Assembly: GCF_014269035.2 (NCBI RefSeq)
Contig: NZ_JABWRP020000015.1
Coordinates: forward strand, 1-64,000
Direction: 5' to 3'
From: Pseudomonas vlassakiae
Lineage (GTDB): Bacteria; Pseudomonadota; Gammaproteobacteria; Pseudomonadales; Pseudomonadaceae
DNA length: 64,000 nucleotides
Shown here: positions 42,862-52,182 of the stretch, one piece after another
Numbering within the stretch: the first letter of the stretch is position 1
How the letters are laid out: every line of letters starts with the position of its first letter
The notes under the pieces: model-generated
What the model was told of the DNA's origin: nothing
What the model saw: the letters and a program-made list of their open reading frames with translations, nothing else
Databases searched by the model: none
Made by a program: the position numbers and the translations under genes

Positions 42862-43632
42862 ATGTCCCAGAGCGAGATCCACCCCCGCGACCTGATCGCC
42901 GGCCTGCAAAAAGGCTTGGCGCTCATGCAGCTGTTCAGCGCCGAACAACCGCGCCTGAGCGTGCCTCAGGCGGCCAGGCTGTCCGGCTTGACCCCCAGTG
43001 CCGCCCGGCGCTTTCTGCTGACGCTGGTGCACGAAGGCTTTGCCGAGACCGACAACCGCCATTACTGGCTGACGCCCAAGGCCCTGCGCCTCGGCCAGGC
43101 CTATGTCGACTCGGCGCAGTTGCCACGCATGTTGCGGCCGATCGTCGAGCAGGTGGCGCGGCAGACCCAGGAACATGTGTCGGTGGGCAGCCGTGATGGC
43201 GACGAGATCATTCACCTGGTGCGCAGCCGCTACAGCCACATCGCTTCGTTGTCGATCCGCCCCGGGTCGCGGGTGCCGATGTATTGCACGGCAAGTGGCA
43301 GGGTCTGGCTGGCGTGGCTGGAGGCGCAGCAGCGCGGGGAATATTTCGCGCGCAACCCGCTGCAGGCGCTCACGCCATACACGCAGACCGACAGGGCATT
43401 GCTGGAGGCGGAGTTGCAGCGGGTGAGGGCGCAGGGCTACAGCATCGTCGATCAGGAATATGAAATCGGCATGCGTGTGCTGGGCGTGCCGCTGCTCGAC
43501 CGCAGCGGCCAATTGAAGGCGACCTTGACGATCACCACCCATGCGTCGCGGTTGAGCATTGACGAGATGCGCCTGCGCTACCTGGCGACGCTGTATGAGG
43601 CGCAGGGGTTGCTCAAACCGGTGCTGGATTGA
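42862..43632 (+). CDS. IclR-family regulator of cluster B (PcaR/PobR-like)
   Basis: 256 aa. HTH at about 15-75 (ALMQLFSAEQPRLSVPQAARLSGLTPSAARRFLLTLVHEGFAE), effector domain with EHVSVGSRDGDEIIHLVRSRY, PMYCTASGRVWLAWL and GYSIVDQEYEIGMRVLGVPLLDRSG. The EIHPRDLIAGLQKGLALMQLF opening is typical of the PcaR/PobR/PcaU branch that responds to aromatic acids such as beta-ketoadipate or hydroxybenzoate. Divergent from the aroE-like operon. Confidence 0.88.
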   Translation: MSQSEIHPRDLIAGLQKGLALMQLFSAEQPRLSVPQAARLSGLTPSAARRFLLTLVHEGFAETDNRHYWLTPKALRLGQAYVDSAQLPRMLRPIVEQVARQTQEHVSVGSRDGDEIIHLVRSRYSHIASLSIRPGSRVPMYCTASGRVWLAWLEAQQRGEYFARNPLQALTPYTQTDRALLEAELQRVRAQGYSIVDQEYEIGMRVLGVPLLDRSGQLKATLTITTHASRLSIDEMRLRYLATLYEAQGLLKPVLD

Positions 43633-43667
43633 ACATTCCCGTGCGCTGAAAGTTTGAGATCGATCAA

Positions 43668-44078
43668 CTAACCGGCCATGCAATCTATATCCGAAGTTTG
43701 GGCCAATGGACGATGGGTGCTGCTGTAAAGTGTCAGCATGTATTGTTGCCCAAGGCTACTTTCCACCAAGGTGTAATGTTTGCCGGCTTTGAAGTCCTTA
43801 TAAGTAATGTTGGCGTTGCAGGCACTGCCGTTACTGTCCCCATCACCCTCGACATACAGTGTGCTGCCCAGCGTATGCTGGCCCTTGGGGACCTCGAAAA
43901 AGCGCCCGTCAGCGAGCCGCTTGCCATCCAGTGTCTCGGCCATGAGGGTGGTGGTCGGCTCTTCGCGCAGGCTCACCCATGCCTCGTCCGGAGCGGCCTT
44001 GGGCATTGGCCCGGCACAGCCACCCAGCACCCCGAGTGCTCCCAGTAGAGGTATCACTACCCGCCATCTTGTACCCAT
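43668..44078 (-). CDS. Outer-membrane-type lipoprotein (PA0061-like)
   Basis: 136 aa. Signal and lipobox MGTRWRVVIPLLGALGVLGGC, Cys21. After it DEAWVSLREEP, LAEGR-like KRLADGRFFEVPKGQHTLGSTLYVEGDG, CNANITYKDFKAGKHYTLVESSLGQQYMLTLY, the layout of small Pseudomonas lipoproteins with a PEGA-like beta-rich domain. Function unknown. Divergent from the RND operon. Confidence 0.75.
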   Translation of the reverse strand: MGTRWRVVIPLLGALGVLGGCAGPMPKAAPDEAWVSLREEPTTTLMAETLDGKRLADGRFFEVPKGQHTLGSTLYVEGDGDSNGSACNANITYKDFKAGKHYTLVESSLGQQYMLTLYSSTHRPLAQTSDIDCMAG

Positions 44079-44249
44079 CTACGACCTCTGATTGCAGCTG
44101 CGAATGATTCGCACAGGATGGTCACCAAGCCGCTTCGCTGCAAATGAATATGGCCCTGGATTTTGCTTAAAAAACGTTAATGCAGGTTTAACCGACGCAC
44201 CTGAAAGTCCGTGGAAGACTGCGCCCCGTTCAACTTTCGGGGGCAGGGT

Positions 44250-47200
44250 ATGCTCGGTCTGGTCAAAACGGCACTTCACAAACCCTACACGTTTCTGGTG
44301 TTGGCAATTGTGATCTGCATCGTCGGTCCGTTGGCGGCAGTGCGCACGCCAAGTGATGTTTTCCCTGATATCGGCATACCCGTAATTGCCGTGGTCTGGC
44401 AATACGCAGGGCTGGCCCCGGACGCCATGTCGGGCCGTGTGGTCTACACCTATGAGCGGGCACTGAGCACCACGGTCAACGACATCGAACACATCGAATC
44501 GCAGTCATTGCCGGGCATGGGCATCGTCAAGATCTTCTTCCAGCCCAGTGTCGACATCCGCACCGCCAACGCGCAGGTCACCGCGGTTTCGCAGACCGTG
44601 CTCAAGCAGATGCCGGCGGGCATCACGCCGCCGCTGATCCTCAACTACAGCGCCTCGACCGTGCCGATCCTGCAGATGGCCTTCTCCAGCCCGACGCTGT
44701 CCGAGGCGCGCATTCGCGACCTGGTGCAGAACAGCATCCGCCTGCCGTTGACTTCGGTACCCGGCCTGTCGATGCCGACCCCGATGGGAGGCAAGCAGCG
44801 CCAGATCACCCTCGACCTCGACCCCCAGGCTCTGGCAGCCAAGGGCTTGTCCGCCGAGGACGTGGCCAATGCGCTGGCCGCGCAGAATCAGATCATCCCG
44901 GTGGGCACGGCGAAAATCGGCCGCAACGAATTCACCGTCCTGCTGAACAATAGCCCGACGGCCATCGACCAGCTCAACGCGTTGCCGGTCAAGGTGGTCG
45001 ACGGCGCGCAGATCACCATCGGCCAGGTAGCCCACGTGCGTGACGGGGCGCCGCCACAGACCAATATCGTGCGTGTCGATGGCCGCCGCGCGGTGCTGAT
45101 GCCGGCGTTGAAGAACGGCAACAACTCGACCCTGTCGATCGTCGACGGCATCCGCAGCATGCTGCCGCGCATCAATGAAACCCTGCCGCCGGAGCTCAAG
45201 ACCTCGCTGCTCGGCGATGCCTCCACGGTGGTCAAGCAAGCGGTCGGCAGCGTCGCCCGCGAAGGCCTCATCGCCGCCTTGCTGACCAGCGCGATGATCC
45301 TGCTGTTTCTCGGCAGCTGGCGCTCGACCCTGATCATCGCCGCGTCCATTCCGCTGGCGGTGCTGTCGGCCATCGCCTTGCTGGCGCTCAGCGGGCAGAC
45401 CCTCAACGTGATGACCCTCGGCGGCCTGGCGCTGGCCGTGGGCATCCTGGTCGACGACGCGACGGTGACCATCGAAAACATCAACTGGCACCTGGAGCAG
45501 GGCAAGTCGGTGCGCCAGGCCATCCTTGATGGCGCCAGGCAGATCGTCGGCCCTGCCTTCGTGGCCTTGTTGTGCATCTGCGTTGTATTTGTTCCGATGT
45601 TCATGCTCCAGGGCATCGCCGGATACCTGTTCCGGCCCATGGCATTGGCAGTGATGTTCGCCATGGGGAGCTCTTTTATTCTGTCGCGCACGTTGGTGCC
45701 GACCCTGGCCATGTTCCTGCTGAAGCCGCACCGGGTGGAGCAGGGCGAAGGGCGGCACCCCGAGGACGCGTATCTCAATCACCATGAAGGCGACCAGGCG
45801 GCCAACCCGCTGGTGCGCCTGCAGGCCGGTTTCGAAGTGGGCTTTTCGCGACTGCGCGACGGCTACCAAGGGTGGCTCGAACTGGCACTCGCAAACCGCA
45901 AGCGCTTCCTGCTCGGCTTCCTCGGCTGCGTGCTGGCCAGCTTTGCCCTGCTGCCGACGTTAGGTGAAGACTTCTTCCCCGAGACCGATGCCGGGGCGAT
46001 GGCACTGCATGTGCGCCTGCCGCTGGGTACGCGCATCGAAGAAAGCGCGGCGGCCTTCGACCGCATCGAAAGCCGCATCCGCGAAGTGCTGCCGGCAGAG
46101 GCGGTGGCGTCGATCATCGACAACATTGGCCTGCCCATCAGCGGCATCGACATGGCCTACAACACCAGCGGCACGGTCGGGCCGCAGGACGGTGACATCC
46201 AGATTGCGCTCAAGGCCGGCCAAGGCCCGACCGCCGAGTACGTGAGGCGCCTGCGCGAGGTACTGCCGGACAGCTTCCCCGGCACCACCTTTGCCTTCCT
46301 GCCGGCAGACATCAGTAGCCAGATCCTCAACTTCGGCTCGCCAGCACCGCTCGACGTGAAGATCTCAGGCCCCAACGATGCCGCCAACCGCGCCTACGCC
46401 GCCGAAGTGATGCGCCGCCTGCAGCACGTTGCGGGCATCGCCGACCTGCGTCTGCAGCAGTCGGAAAGCTACCCGTCGCTGCAGGTCAACGTCGACCGCA
46501 AGCGCGCCGCCGAGCTGGGCATCACCGAGCGCGATGTCACGGCCAGCCTGGGCGCCTCGCTGGCCGGCACCTCGCAGACGGCGCCGACCTACTGGCTCAA
46601 CCCGGCCAACGGTGTGTCGTACTCCGTGGTTGGCGCCACCCCGCAATACAAGATGAGCAGCATCGCCCAGCTGGAGGCCCTGCCGATCACCGGCAGCAAT
46701 GGGCATACCGCCGTGCTCGGCGGCATCGCCAGCCTGGCGCGGACCCACACCGCCGACGTGGTCAGCCACTACAACATCACCCCGACCCTGGACCTGTATG
46801 CCAACGTCCAGGGCCGTGACCTGGGCGGCATCGCCGCAGACATCCAGCACGTCATCGACGACACCGCCCAGCTGCGGCCCAAAGGCGCGACCGTGAGCCT
46901 GCACGGCCAGGTCAGCGCGTTGCATGAGGCCTTCCACGGCCTGAGCCTGGGCCTGCTGGGGGCCGTGGTGCTGATCTACCTGCTGATCGTGGTCAACTTC
47001 CAGTCCTGGATCGACCCGTTGGTGATCATTACCGCCTTACCCGCCGCGCTGGCCGGGATCGTCTGGATGCTGTTCGTCACCGGCACCACGCTGTCGGTAC
47101 CGGCGCTCACCGGCGCGATCCTGTGCATGGGTGTCGCCACGGCCAACTCGGTGCTGGTGGTGAGCTTCTGCCGCGAGCGCCTGGCGGTGCACGGCGATGC

Positions 47201-47447
47201 CGTGAAGGCTGCCATGGAAGCCGGTTTCACCCGCTTCCGGCCAGTGCTGATGACCGCCCTGGCGATGATCATCGGCATGCTGCCGCTGGCCTTGTCCCAA
47301 GAGCAGAACGCACCACTGGGCCGGGCGGTGATTGGCGGCCTGGTGGTCGCCACCTGCGCGACCCTGTTGTTTGTCCCCGTCGTGTTCAGCCTGGCCCACC
47401 GCCGCTCAACCCCTCACGCTGTCGTTGGAGAAAACCTGCATGCCTAG
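44250..47447 (+). CDS. RND-family efflux pump, inner-membrane permease (AcrB-like)
   Basis: 1065 aa from ATG 44250 (MLGLVKTALHKPYTFLVL). RND topology: one TM, a large periplasmic loop, a TM2-6 block, second loop, TM8-12. The proton-relay motif is present in GGLALAVGILVDDATVTIEN with the Asp-Asp pair; a second block is LTGAILCMGVATANSVLVV. Sequence is nearer the small-molecule/unclassified HAE branch than MexB; the second-half loop has many LRLQQSESYPSLQVNVDRK motifs. First of three overlapping genes, an unusual permease-first order. Confidence 0.92.
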   Translation: MLGLVKTALHKPYTFLVLAIVICIVGPLAAVRTPSDVFPDIGIPVIAVVWQYAGLAPDAMSGRVVYTYERALSTTVNDIEHIESQSLPGMGIVKIFFQPSVDIRTANAQVTAVSQTVLKQMPAGITPPLILNYSASTVPILQMAFSSPTLSEARIRDLVQNSIRLPLTSVPGLSMPTPMGGKQRQITLDLDPQALAAKGLSAEDVANALAAQNQIIPVGTAKIGRNEFTVLLNNSPTAIDQLNALPVKVVDGAQITIGQVAHVRDGAPPQTNIVRVDGRRAVLMPALKNGNNSTLSIVDGIRSMLPRINETLPPELKTSLLGDASTVVKQAVGSVAREGLIAALLTSAMILLFLGSWRSTLIIAASIPLAVLSAIALLALSGQTLNVMTLGGLALAVGILVDDATVTIENINWHLEQGKSVRQAILDGARQIVGPAFVALLCICVVFVPMFMLQGIAGYLFRPMALAVMFAMGSSFILSRTLVPTLAMFLLKPHRVEQGEGRHPEDAYLNHHEGDQAANPLVRLQAGFEVGFSRLRDGYQGWLELALANRKRFLLGFLGCVLASFALLPTLGEDFFPETDAGAMALHVRLPLGTRIEESAAAFDRIESRIREVLPAEAVASIIDNIGLPISGIDMAYNTSGTVGPQDGDIQIALKAGQGPTAEYVRRLREVLPDSFPGTTFAFLPADISSQILNFGSPAPLDVKISGPNDAANRAYAAEVMRRLQHVAGIADLRLQQSESYPSLQVNVDRKRAAELGITERDVTASLGASLAGTSQTAPTYWLNPANGVSYSVVGATPQYKMSSIAQLEALPITGSNGHTAVLGGIASLARTHTADVVSHYNITPTLDLYANVQGRDLGGIAADIQHVIDDTAQLRPKGATVSLHGQVSALHEAFHGLSLGLLGAVVLIYLLIVVNFQSWIDPLVIITALPAALAGIVWMLFVTGTTLSVPALTGAILCMGVATANSVLVVSFCRERLAVHGDAVKAAMEAGFTRFRPVLMTALAMIIGMLPLALSQEQNAPLGRAVIGGLVVATCATLLFVPVVFSLAHRRSTPHAVVGENLHA

Positions 47448-48606
47448 CCGTTCCATCACTGATCGCCGGCGCTTGAAACGCCTGGGGGGCGCCGGCCTGG
47501 GTCTCGCTGCCCTGGTGGTTGCACTGGGGGTGTATGCCCGGCAGCACCAGGCCGCTGCGGTGCAGGCGTGGACCGAGAGCCGGGCAACGCCTGCCGTGGT
47601 CACCTTTACGCCTTCGATGAATGCCGCCAGCCAGGTCCTGAGCCTGCCGGCCCACCTGCAGGCCTGGAACATGGCGCGGGTCAACGCCCGGGTCAGCGGC
47701 TACCTGAAGAACTGGCAGGTGGACATCGGCATGGCGGTCAAGGCCGGCCAGCCGCTCGCTGAAATCGACAGTCCCGAACTCGACCAGCAACTGGCCCAGG
47801 CCAAGGCCAGGCTGGCGCAGCATCAGGCCAGTGCGGCGCTGGCGCAGAGCACTGCCGCGCGTTGGCAGCACTTGTTGGCCAGCCATTCGGTATCGCGCCA
47901 GGAAGTCGACGAGAAGGTAGCTGCTGCCGCGGTCGCCAGCGCCGATGCGCAGGCCGCCGAAGCGGATTATGCGCGGCTGAAGGACCTGGCGGCGTACAAG
48001 GTCATCCGGGCACCGTTCTCCGGCACCATTACCGCCCGCCACGCGCAGGTCGGCCAGTTGATCAAGGCCGACAGCGAAAGTGCCACCTCGCTGTTCGACA
48101 TCGCCGACACTCGCCGCCTGCGCCTGTACGTGCCGGTGCCGCAGAACTACGCCAGCCAGATTCTGCCCGGCATGCAGGTGCAGTTGTCGGTGCCCGAGCG
48201 GCCCGGCGAGCACTTCATGGCCGCGTTGCTGGGCACCTCGACCGCTGTCGACCAGGGGTCGGGCACGCTGCTCGCGCAGTACGCAGTGGATAACAGCAGC
48301 GCGGCGTTGCTGCCGGGCGACTACGCCAACGCCCGCCTCACCCTGCACAGCAATCCCAAGGCCGTGAGCATTCCCGCCAGTGCGCTGATCTTCAGGGCCC
48401 AGGGGCCGCAGGTGGCGGTGCTCGATGGGCAAAGCCGCGCGCACCTGCGCAGCATTCACATTGCCCAGGACCTGGGCAGCACGCTGATCGTCGATGGCGG
48501 CCTGGGCCTGAAGGACCTGGTGGTGGACAACCCGCCCGACGCCCTGCGTGACAATGATGCGGTGCGCAGCGTAACACCGGGAGGTGGGCATGCGCCTTCG
48601 GTTTGA
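47440..48606 (+). CDS. RND efflux periplasmic adaptor (membrane fusion protein)
   Basis: 388 aa from ATG 47440 (ATGCCTAG overlap with the permease stop). N-terminal TM anchor (about 15-40), lipoyl-type half YLKNWQVDIGMAVKAGQPLAEIDSPELDQQ, helical hairpin rich in Ala/Gln, second half VIRAPFSGTITARHAQVGQLIKAD and the beta-barrel with RLYVPVPQNYASQI. No lipobox, unlike MexA. Overlaps the start of the outer-membrane gene by 17 bases. Confidence 0.92.
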   Translation: MPSRSITDRRRLKRLGGAGLGLAALVVALGVYARQHQAAAVQAWTESRATPAVVTFTPSMNAASQVLSLPAHLQAWNMARVNARVSGYLKNWQVDIGMAVKAGQPLAEIDSPELDQQLAQAKARLAQHQASAALAQSTAARWQHLLASHSVSRQEVDEKVAAAAVASADAQAAEADYARLKDLAAYKVIRAPFSGTITARHAQVGQLIKADSESATSLFDIADTRRLRLYVPVPQNYASQILPGMQVQLSVPERPGEHFMAALLGTSTAVDQGSGTLLAQYAVDNSSAALLPGDYANARLTLHSNPKAVSIPASALIFRAQGPQVAVLDGQSRAHLRSIHIAQDLGSTLIVDGGLGLKDLVVDNPPDALRDNDAVRSVTPGGGHAPSV

Positions 48607-50014
48607 GCGTGGCGGGTTGTTGCTGTGCCTGGCCTTGCAAGGCTGCTCGCTGGCACCCCATTACCAGGCGCCTGTGGTGCAGTTACCGGCGCATTACGGC
48701 GAGCGCTCAGGTGCCTGGCAGAGGGTGGTTGAGCAAGGGCAGTTGCCCGAGCAATGGTGGAAGCTGTTCGATGACCAACGTCTCGACGCGCTACAGGCAC
48801 AGCTTGAGGCATCCAACCCGAACCTGGCCGCGGCGGTGGCGCACTACGATGCTGCCGCAGCCTACGCCCAGGGCCTGCATGGCGGGCTGTGGCCCGAAGC
48901 CCGCGCAAGTGCCACACCGTTACGCCAGCGCCAGTCGGATCGCCGGCCGCTGCGTGGTGCTACCCAGCCCTCGATTTACGACAGCGACACCGCCGGCCTG
49001 AGCCTGAATCTTGATTTAGACCTGTGGGGCCGGCTGCGCAACCAGGTCGCAGCGGGGGATGCTTCAGCGCAGGCCTCGGCGGACGACCTGGCCGATGCGC
49101 GCCTGAGCCTGCAGCGGCAACTGGCGGTGCTCTACGTTCGTGCGCGAGGCCTGGACGCGCAACGCCAGTTGCTCGACCGCGCCGTGGCCGACCGTGCCCG
49201 GTTGCTGGCGCTGATTCAGCAGCGCTTCAACGGCAATATCGCCTCGGAGCTTGACCTCGATCGGGCGGCCGCCAGGCTGTCCGAGGCCAAGGCTGCCGTG
49301 GATGACGTGGTCGCCCAGCGCACCCTGGCGCAGCATGCCATTGCCGAGTTGGTCGGCGCCTTGCCGGGCGAGTTCGCGCTGGCAGCGGACGCTGCACCGC
49401 TCAACGTACCGCAAGTACCCGCGCAGTTGCCCGGCTCGTTGCTATTGCGCAGGCCGGATGTGGCCGCCGCCGAGCGTCGCGTATTTGCCGCCAACGCCAC
49501 GATCGGCGTGGCCCGTGCCGCTTGGTACCCGGACTTCAGCCTGGTGGGGCTGGTGGGTGGGCAGACGCAGGGTAGCGGCAACCTGCTGGCGGCAGCCAAT
49601 CGCTACTGGGCCATCGGCCCGGTGCTGCAGCTGCCGCTGTTCGACGGCGGCCGTCGTTCGGCCGAGGAGCGCCGGGCCCAGGCCGAGTTCGAGGCGGCGG
49701 CAGCGGCTTATCACGGCAAGGTGCTGCTGGCCGTGCGCGAGGTCGAAGACAACCTGGCCCAGGTGCACGACCTTGCCCGGGAAGCGGATGATGTGTGGCA
49801 AGCGGCGCAGGCGGCAGGCAGCGCCGAGCAGATTGCCATGGACAGTTATCGGCAGGGCGCGGTCAGCCTGCTGGATGTGCTGACCGCTCAGCTCGATGCG
49901 TTGCAGGAGAAGCAGAAGCTTCAGGATCTGCAGACCCGCCAGCTGGAGGCGCGGATCGGGCTGATGGCGGCCTTGGGAGGTGGTTGGGAGGGTGAAAGGA
50001 AGGTGCCTGGATGA
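48590..50014 (+). CDS. OprM/NodT-type outer-membrane channel lipoprotein
   Basis: 474 aa from ATG 48590 with GGGAGG; a GTG at 48584 adds two residues. Lipobox LALQGC, Cys19. Two OEP repeats with the NPNLAAAVAHYDAA and GVARAAWYPDFSLVGLVGG signatures and EARIGLMAALGGGW at the end. Completes the tripartite pump. Confidence 0.92.
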   Translation: MRLRFERGGLLLCLALQGCSLAPHYQAPVVQLPAHYGERSGAWQRVVEQGQLPEQWWKLFDDQRLDALQAQLEASNPNLAAAVAHYDAAAAYAQGLHGGLWPEARASATPLRQRQSDRRPLRGATQPSIYDSDTAGLSLNLDLDLWGRLRNQVAAGDASAQASADDLADARLSLQRQLAVLYVRARGLDAQRQLLDRAVADRARLLALIQQRFNGNIASELDLDRAAARLSEAKAAVDDVVAQRTLAQHAIAELVGALPGEFALAADAAPLNVPQVPAQLPGSLLLRRPDVAAAERRVFAANATIGVARAAWYPDFSLVGLVGGQTQGSGNLLAAANRYWAIGPVLQLPLFDGGRRSAEERRAQAEFEAAAAAYHGKVLLAVREVEDNLAQVHDLAREADDVWQAAQAAGSAEQIAMDSYRQGAVSLLDVLTAQLDALQEKQKLQDLQTRQLEARIGLMAALGGGWEGERKVPG

Positions 50015-50103
50015 CCCCGAACCAGTGCAGCCCGGTTTCGCTTGCAGCGGGCATCCGTTGCTGGGCATGATCGAGTCTTCTCTCAAAGGAAAGGATCGCC
50101 AAC

Positions 50104-50508
50104 ATGCCTGCCTATCTTGCTGCGCAGAACGAATTGCTCGTAGGGGACGGCCTGGTAGTCGAGGCGCCGGCCGCGGAAGGGCCCTATGTCGTAGTGTTCG
50201 AGGACGATGAGGACACCGGTTATTTCTACGCCCTGGATACCTCAGGTGCCGGCAACCCGATCCAGAATGCGCTGCACATCTACGACGTGGAAAGCGTCTC
50301 GGATCGTGACAAGCCCTCGGAGGTCAAGATTGCCTGGTCAGAAGACCACCGCAAGGCGCTGCTGCTGATCAACGACTACCCCCACGCAGTCTTCGACTTC
50401 GAAGCCAAGCAGGGGCATTGCCGTACCGGGTTCCCGTTGCCGATGGACAATGGCTGGTCGCATGCAGGCCACGAATGGGATGACAGCGCACTGCGGCATT
50501 TTGCCTGA
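50104..50508 (+). CDS. DUF2251-family protein
   Basis: 134 aa. AAQNELLVGDGLVVEAPAAE, VVVFEDDEDTGYFYALDTSG, IQNALHIYDV, KIAWSEDHRKALLLINDYPHAVFDFEAKQGHCRTGFP, then GWSHAGHEWDDSAL match the compact DUF2251 family of unknown function. No signal peptide. Follows the pump operon by 90 bases and precedes a HAD gene by 35; GGAAAGGA upstream as ribosome site. Confidence 0.75.
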   Translation: MPAYLAAQNELLVGDGLVVEAPAAEGPYVVVFEDDEDTGYFYALDTSGAGNPIQNALHIYDVESVSDRDKPSEVKIAWSEDHRKALLLINDYPHAVFDFEAKQGHCRTGFPLPMDNGWSHAGHEWDDSALRHFA

Positions 50509-50543
50509 AGCCCCTTCAGGCCCAGCCAGGGAGGAATCGATGG

Positions 50544-51176
50544 ATGCATGAAACTGTCAACGGCATCGATACGGTGGTATTCGATCTGGGCGGCGTGCTG
50601 GTCGACTGGAACCCACGGTATCTGTTTCGCAAGATCTTCGTGGATGACGAAGCGGCGATGGAGGCGTTTCTGGCCAACGTCTGCAACACGGCCTGGAACG
50701 AGCGCCAGGACCGCGGCCGGTCATGGGCGGCCGCGATCGAGGAGACCATTGCCGAGCACCCGGCGCACGAGGCGCACATCAGGGCGTATCGCGAGCGTTG
50801 GGAGGAAATGCTGGCCGGTGCCATGGACGGCACGGTCCAGGTGCTGGAAGAACTGCACGCTGCCGGTGTAAGGCTGCTTGCCTTGACCAACTGGTCGGCA
50901 GAGACCTTTGCGCATGCCGAGCAGCGTTTCGCGTTTCTCGAGAAATTCGAAGGGGTGCTGGTGTCGGGCAGGGAAAACCTGATGAAGCCCGAACCGGAGA
51001 TTTTCCAGTTGCTGCTTCGCCGGTATGAACTCGATCCGTCGCGCACGCTGTTTGTCGACGACGTGCAGAAGAACGTGGATGCGGCGAAAGCGCAGGGGAT
51101 GCAAGCCGTGCGCTTTGTCGACGAGCAGCAGCTGCGTCAGGCGCTGGCGGGCTTTGAACTGCTGAGCGCCATGTAG
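50544..51176 (+). CDS. HAD-superfamily hydrolase (HAD-IA, YihX-like phosphatase)
   Basis: 210 aa from ATG 50544, GGAGG nine bases before. Motif I VVFDLGGVLVDW (nucleophile Asp14), motif II LLALTNWSAETF (Thr/Asn), motif III in RENLMKPEPEIFQ with Lys, motif IV LFVDDVQKNVDAA. YihX of E. coli dephosphorylates glucose 1-phosphate. Substrate not shown. Confidence 0.87.
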   Translation: MHETVNGIDTVVFDLGGVLVDWNPRYLFRKIFVDDEAAMEAFLANVCNTAWNERQDRGRSWAAAIEETIAEHPAHEAHIRAYRERWEEMLAGAMDGTVQVLEELHAAGVRLLALTNWSAETFAHAEQRFAFLEKFEGVLVSGRENLMKPEPEIFQLLLRRYELDPSRTLFVDDVQKNVDAAKAQGMQAVRFVDEQQLRQALAGFELLSAM

Positions 51177-51323
51177 CCAAAGACCGTCAAAAAGTCGCAA
51201 AGTTTCACCCGAAAAACAGTAACTTAGAGAATTTTTGCAACCCGTGTTACTGGTCGGATTTCCGTTGAAAGCCTCCGTGCAGAGCCTCAGGATCGCCTCG
51301 GCATTCCCTTGAGGCTCTCATCC

Positions 51324-51824
51324 ATGAAGTACTCCTCGATTCTCTTGTTGTCACTTGGCCTGTTGAGCGGCGTCGCTTCGGCAGGCGGCAATACCGAAGC
51401 AGGCATAGGCGGCGCGCTGGGCGGGGTACTGGGCTCGGTGGTCGGTCAGTCGATCGGCGGCAACACCGGCTCGGCAATCGGCGCAGGCTTGGGTGGCGCG
51501 GCCGGCGGTGCGGTGGGGGCCAACAAGCACAGCCGTGGCGAAGCGGCCATTGGCGGCGCACTGGGCGCCGCCGGCGGCAACGTGGTGGGTCGGCAGATGG
51601 GCGGCACTACAGGCAGCATGATCGGTGCAGCAGCCGGTGGCGGCCTGGGCGGTGCCCTGGGTAACCACATGGGCCGCGAATACGACGATGAAAGTGGTCA
51701 TCGCGGCGGTGGTCGCGACTATGACGATGATGACGACGACCGTGGCTGGCGCCGTCACCATCACGACCGCGGTCATCACTATGGCTGGCGCAAACATCAC
51801 CGCGACTGGCGCGACGACGACTGA
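51324..51824 (+). CDS. Glycine-zipper surface/periplasmic protein with charged tail
   Basis: 166 aa from ATG 51324. Signal peptide ending GVASA-GG, then repeated GxxxGxxxG blocks (GGALGGVLGSVVGQSIGG, GSAIGAGLGGAAGGAVGA, GGALGAAGGNVVGRQMGG) and a tail of Asp/His/Arg repeats ending in HRDWRDDD. Glycine-zipper segments insert in or pack on membranes. Resembles small Pseudomonas glycine-zipper proteins induced by stress; role unknown. Confidence 0.8.
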   Translation: MKYSSILLLSLGLLSGVASAGGNTEAGIGGALGGVLGSVVGQSIGGNTGSAIGAGLGGAAGGAVGANKHSRGEAAIGGALGAAGGNVVGRQMGGTTGSMIGAAAGGGLGGALGNHMGREYDDESGHRGGGRDYDDDDDDRGWRRHHHDRGHHYGWRKHHRDWRDDD

Positions 51825-51848
51825 TCGGCGCCGAGGTTGGCGCCCTGT

Positions 51849-52112
51849 TCAAGGCGCGCCGAACAGCATCGTCCAGTACACCCCCTCATCACTGCTCGCA
51901 TTCGCGACAAAGGCCGCGCCAACCTGGGTGAACATCGGGTTCATCAGGTTGGCACAATGCCCTGGGCTGGCCAGCCAGCCGGCCATCGCCTTGCTCGGGG
52001 ACCCTTGGCCCGCGGCAATGTTCTCACCGATCTGACGCCTCCGGTAGCCGGCATCCCACGCCCGGTCTGCGGACAAATCAGAAGTAGCGTCCCTGTTTTC
52101 AGCACGCTCCAA
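51849..52112 (-). pseudogene. CAP/SCP-domain protein, N-terminally truncated
   Basis: The 87-codon frame has AGYRRRQIGENIAAG, AMAGWLASPGHCANLMNPMF, TQVGAAFVA and YWTMLFGAP, the C-terminal half of a CAP domain with the GENIA and GHCANLM signatures. The N-terminal half with its first catalytic-type His (and the signal peptide) is missing, replaced by unrelated DNA before 52112. Deletion relic at the border of the chr genes. Confidence 0.78.
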
Positions 52113-52144
52113 GAATAAACGTTGCTTTTGGGTAAACCTGTATT

Positions 52145-52164
52145 AATGTAGAAGTAAGTACATT
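52145..52164. promoter_or_regulatory. Candidate ChrB operator
   Basis: Inverted repeat AATGTA (52145-52150) / TACATT (52159-52164), 8-base spacer, 19-38 bp before the chrB ATG. Position fits repression by the chromate-responsive ChrB protein. Confidence 0.55.
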
Positions 52165-52182
52165 TTTTGTTGAATACTCTAC

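Noticed and set aside
44505..45869. 454-codon minus-strand open frame
   Set aside because: Lies wholly inside the RND permease gene and is explained by its high GC third-position bias.
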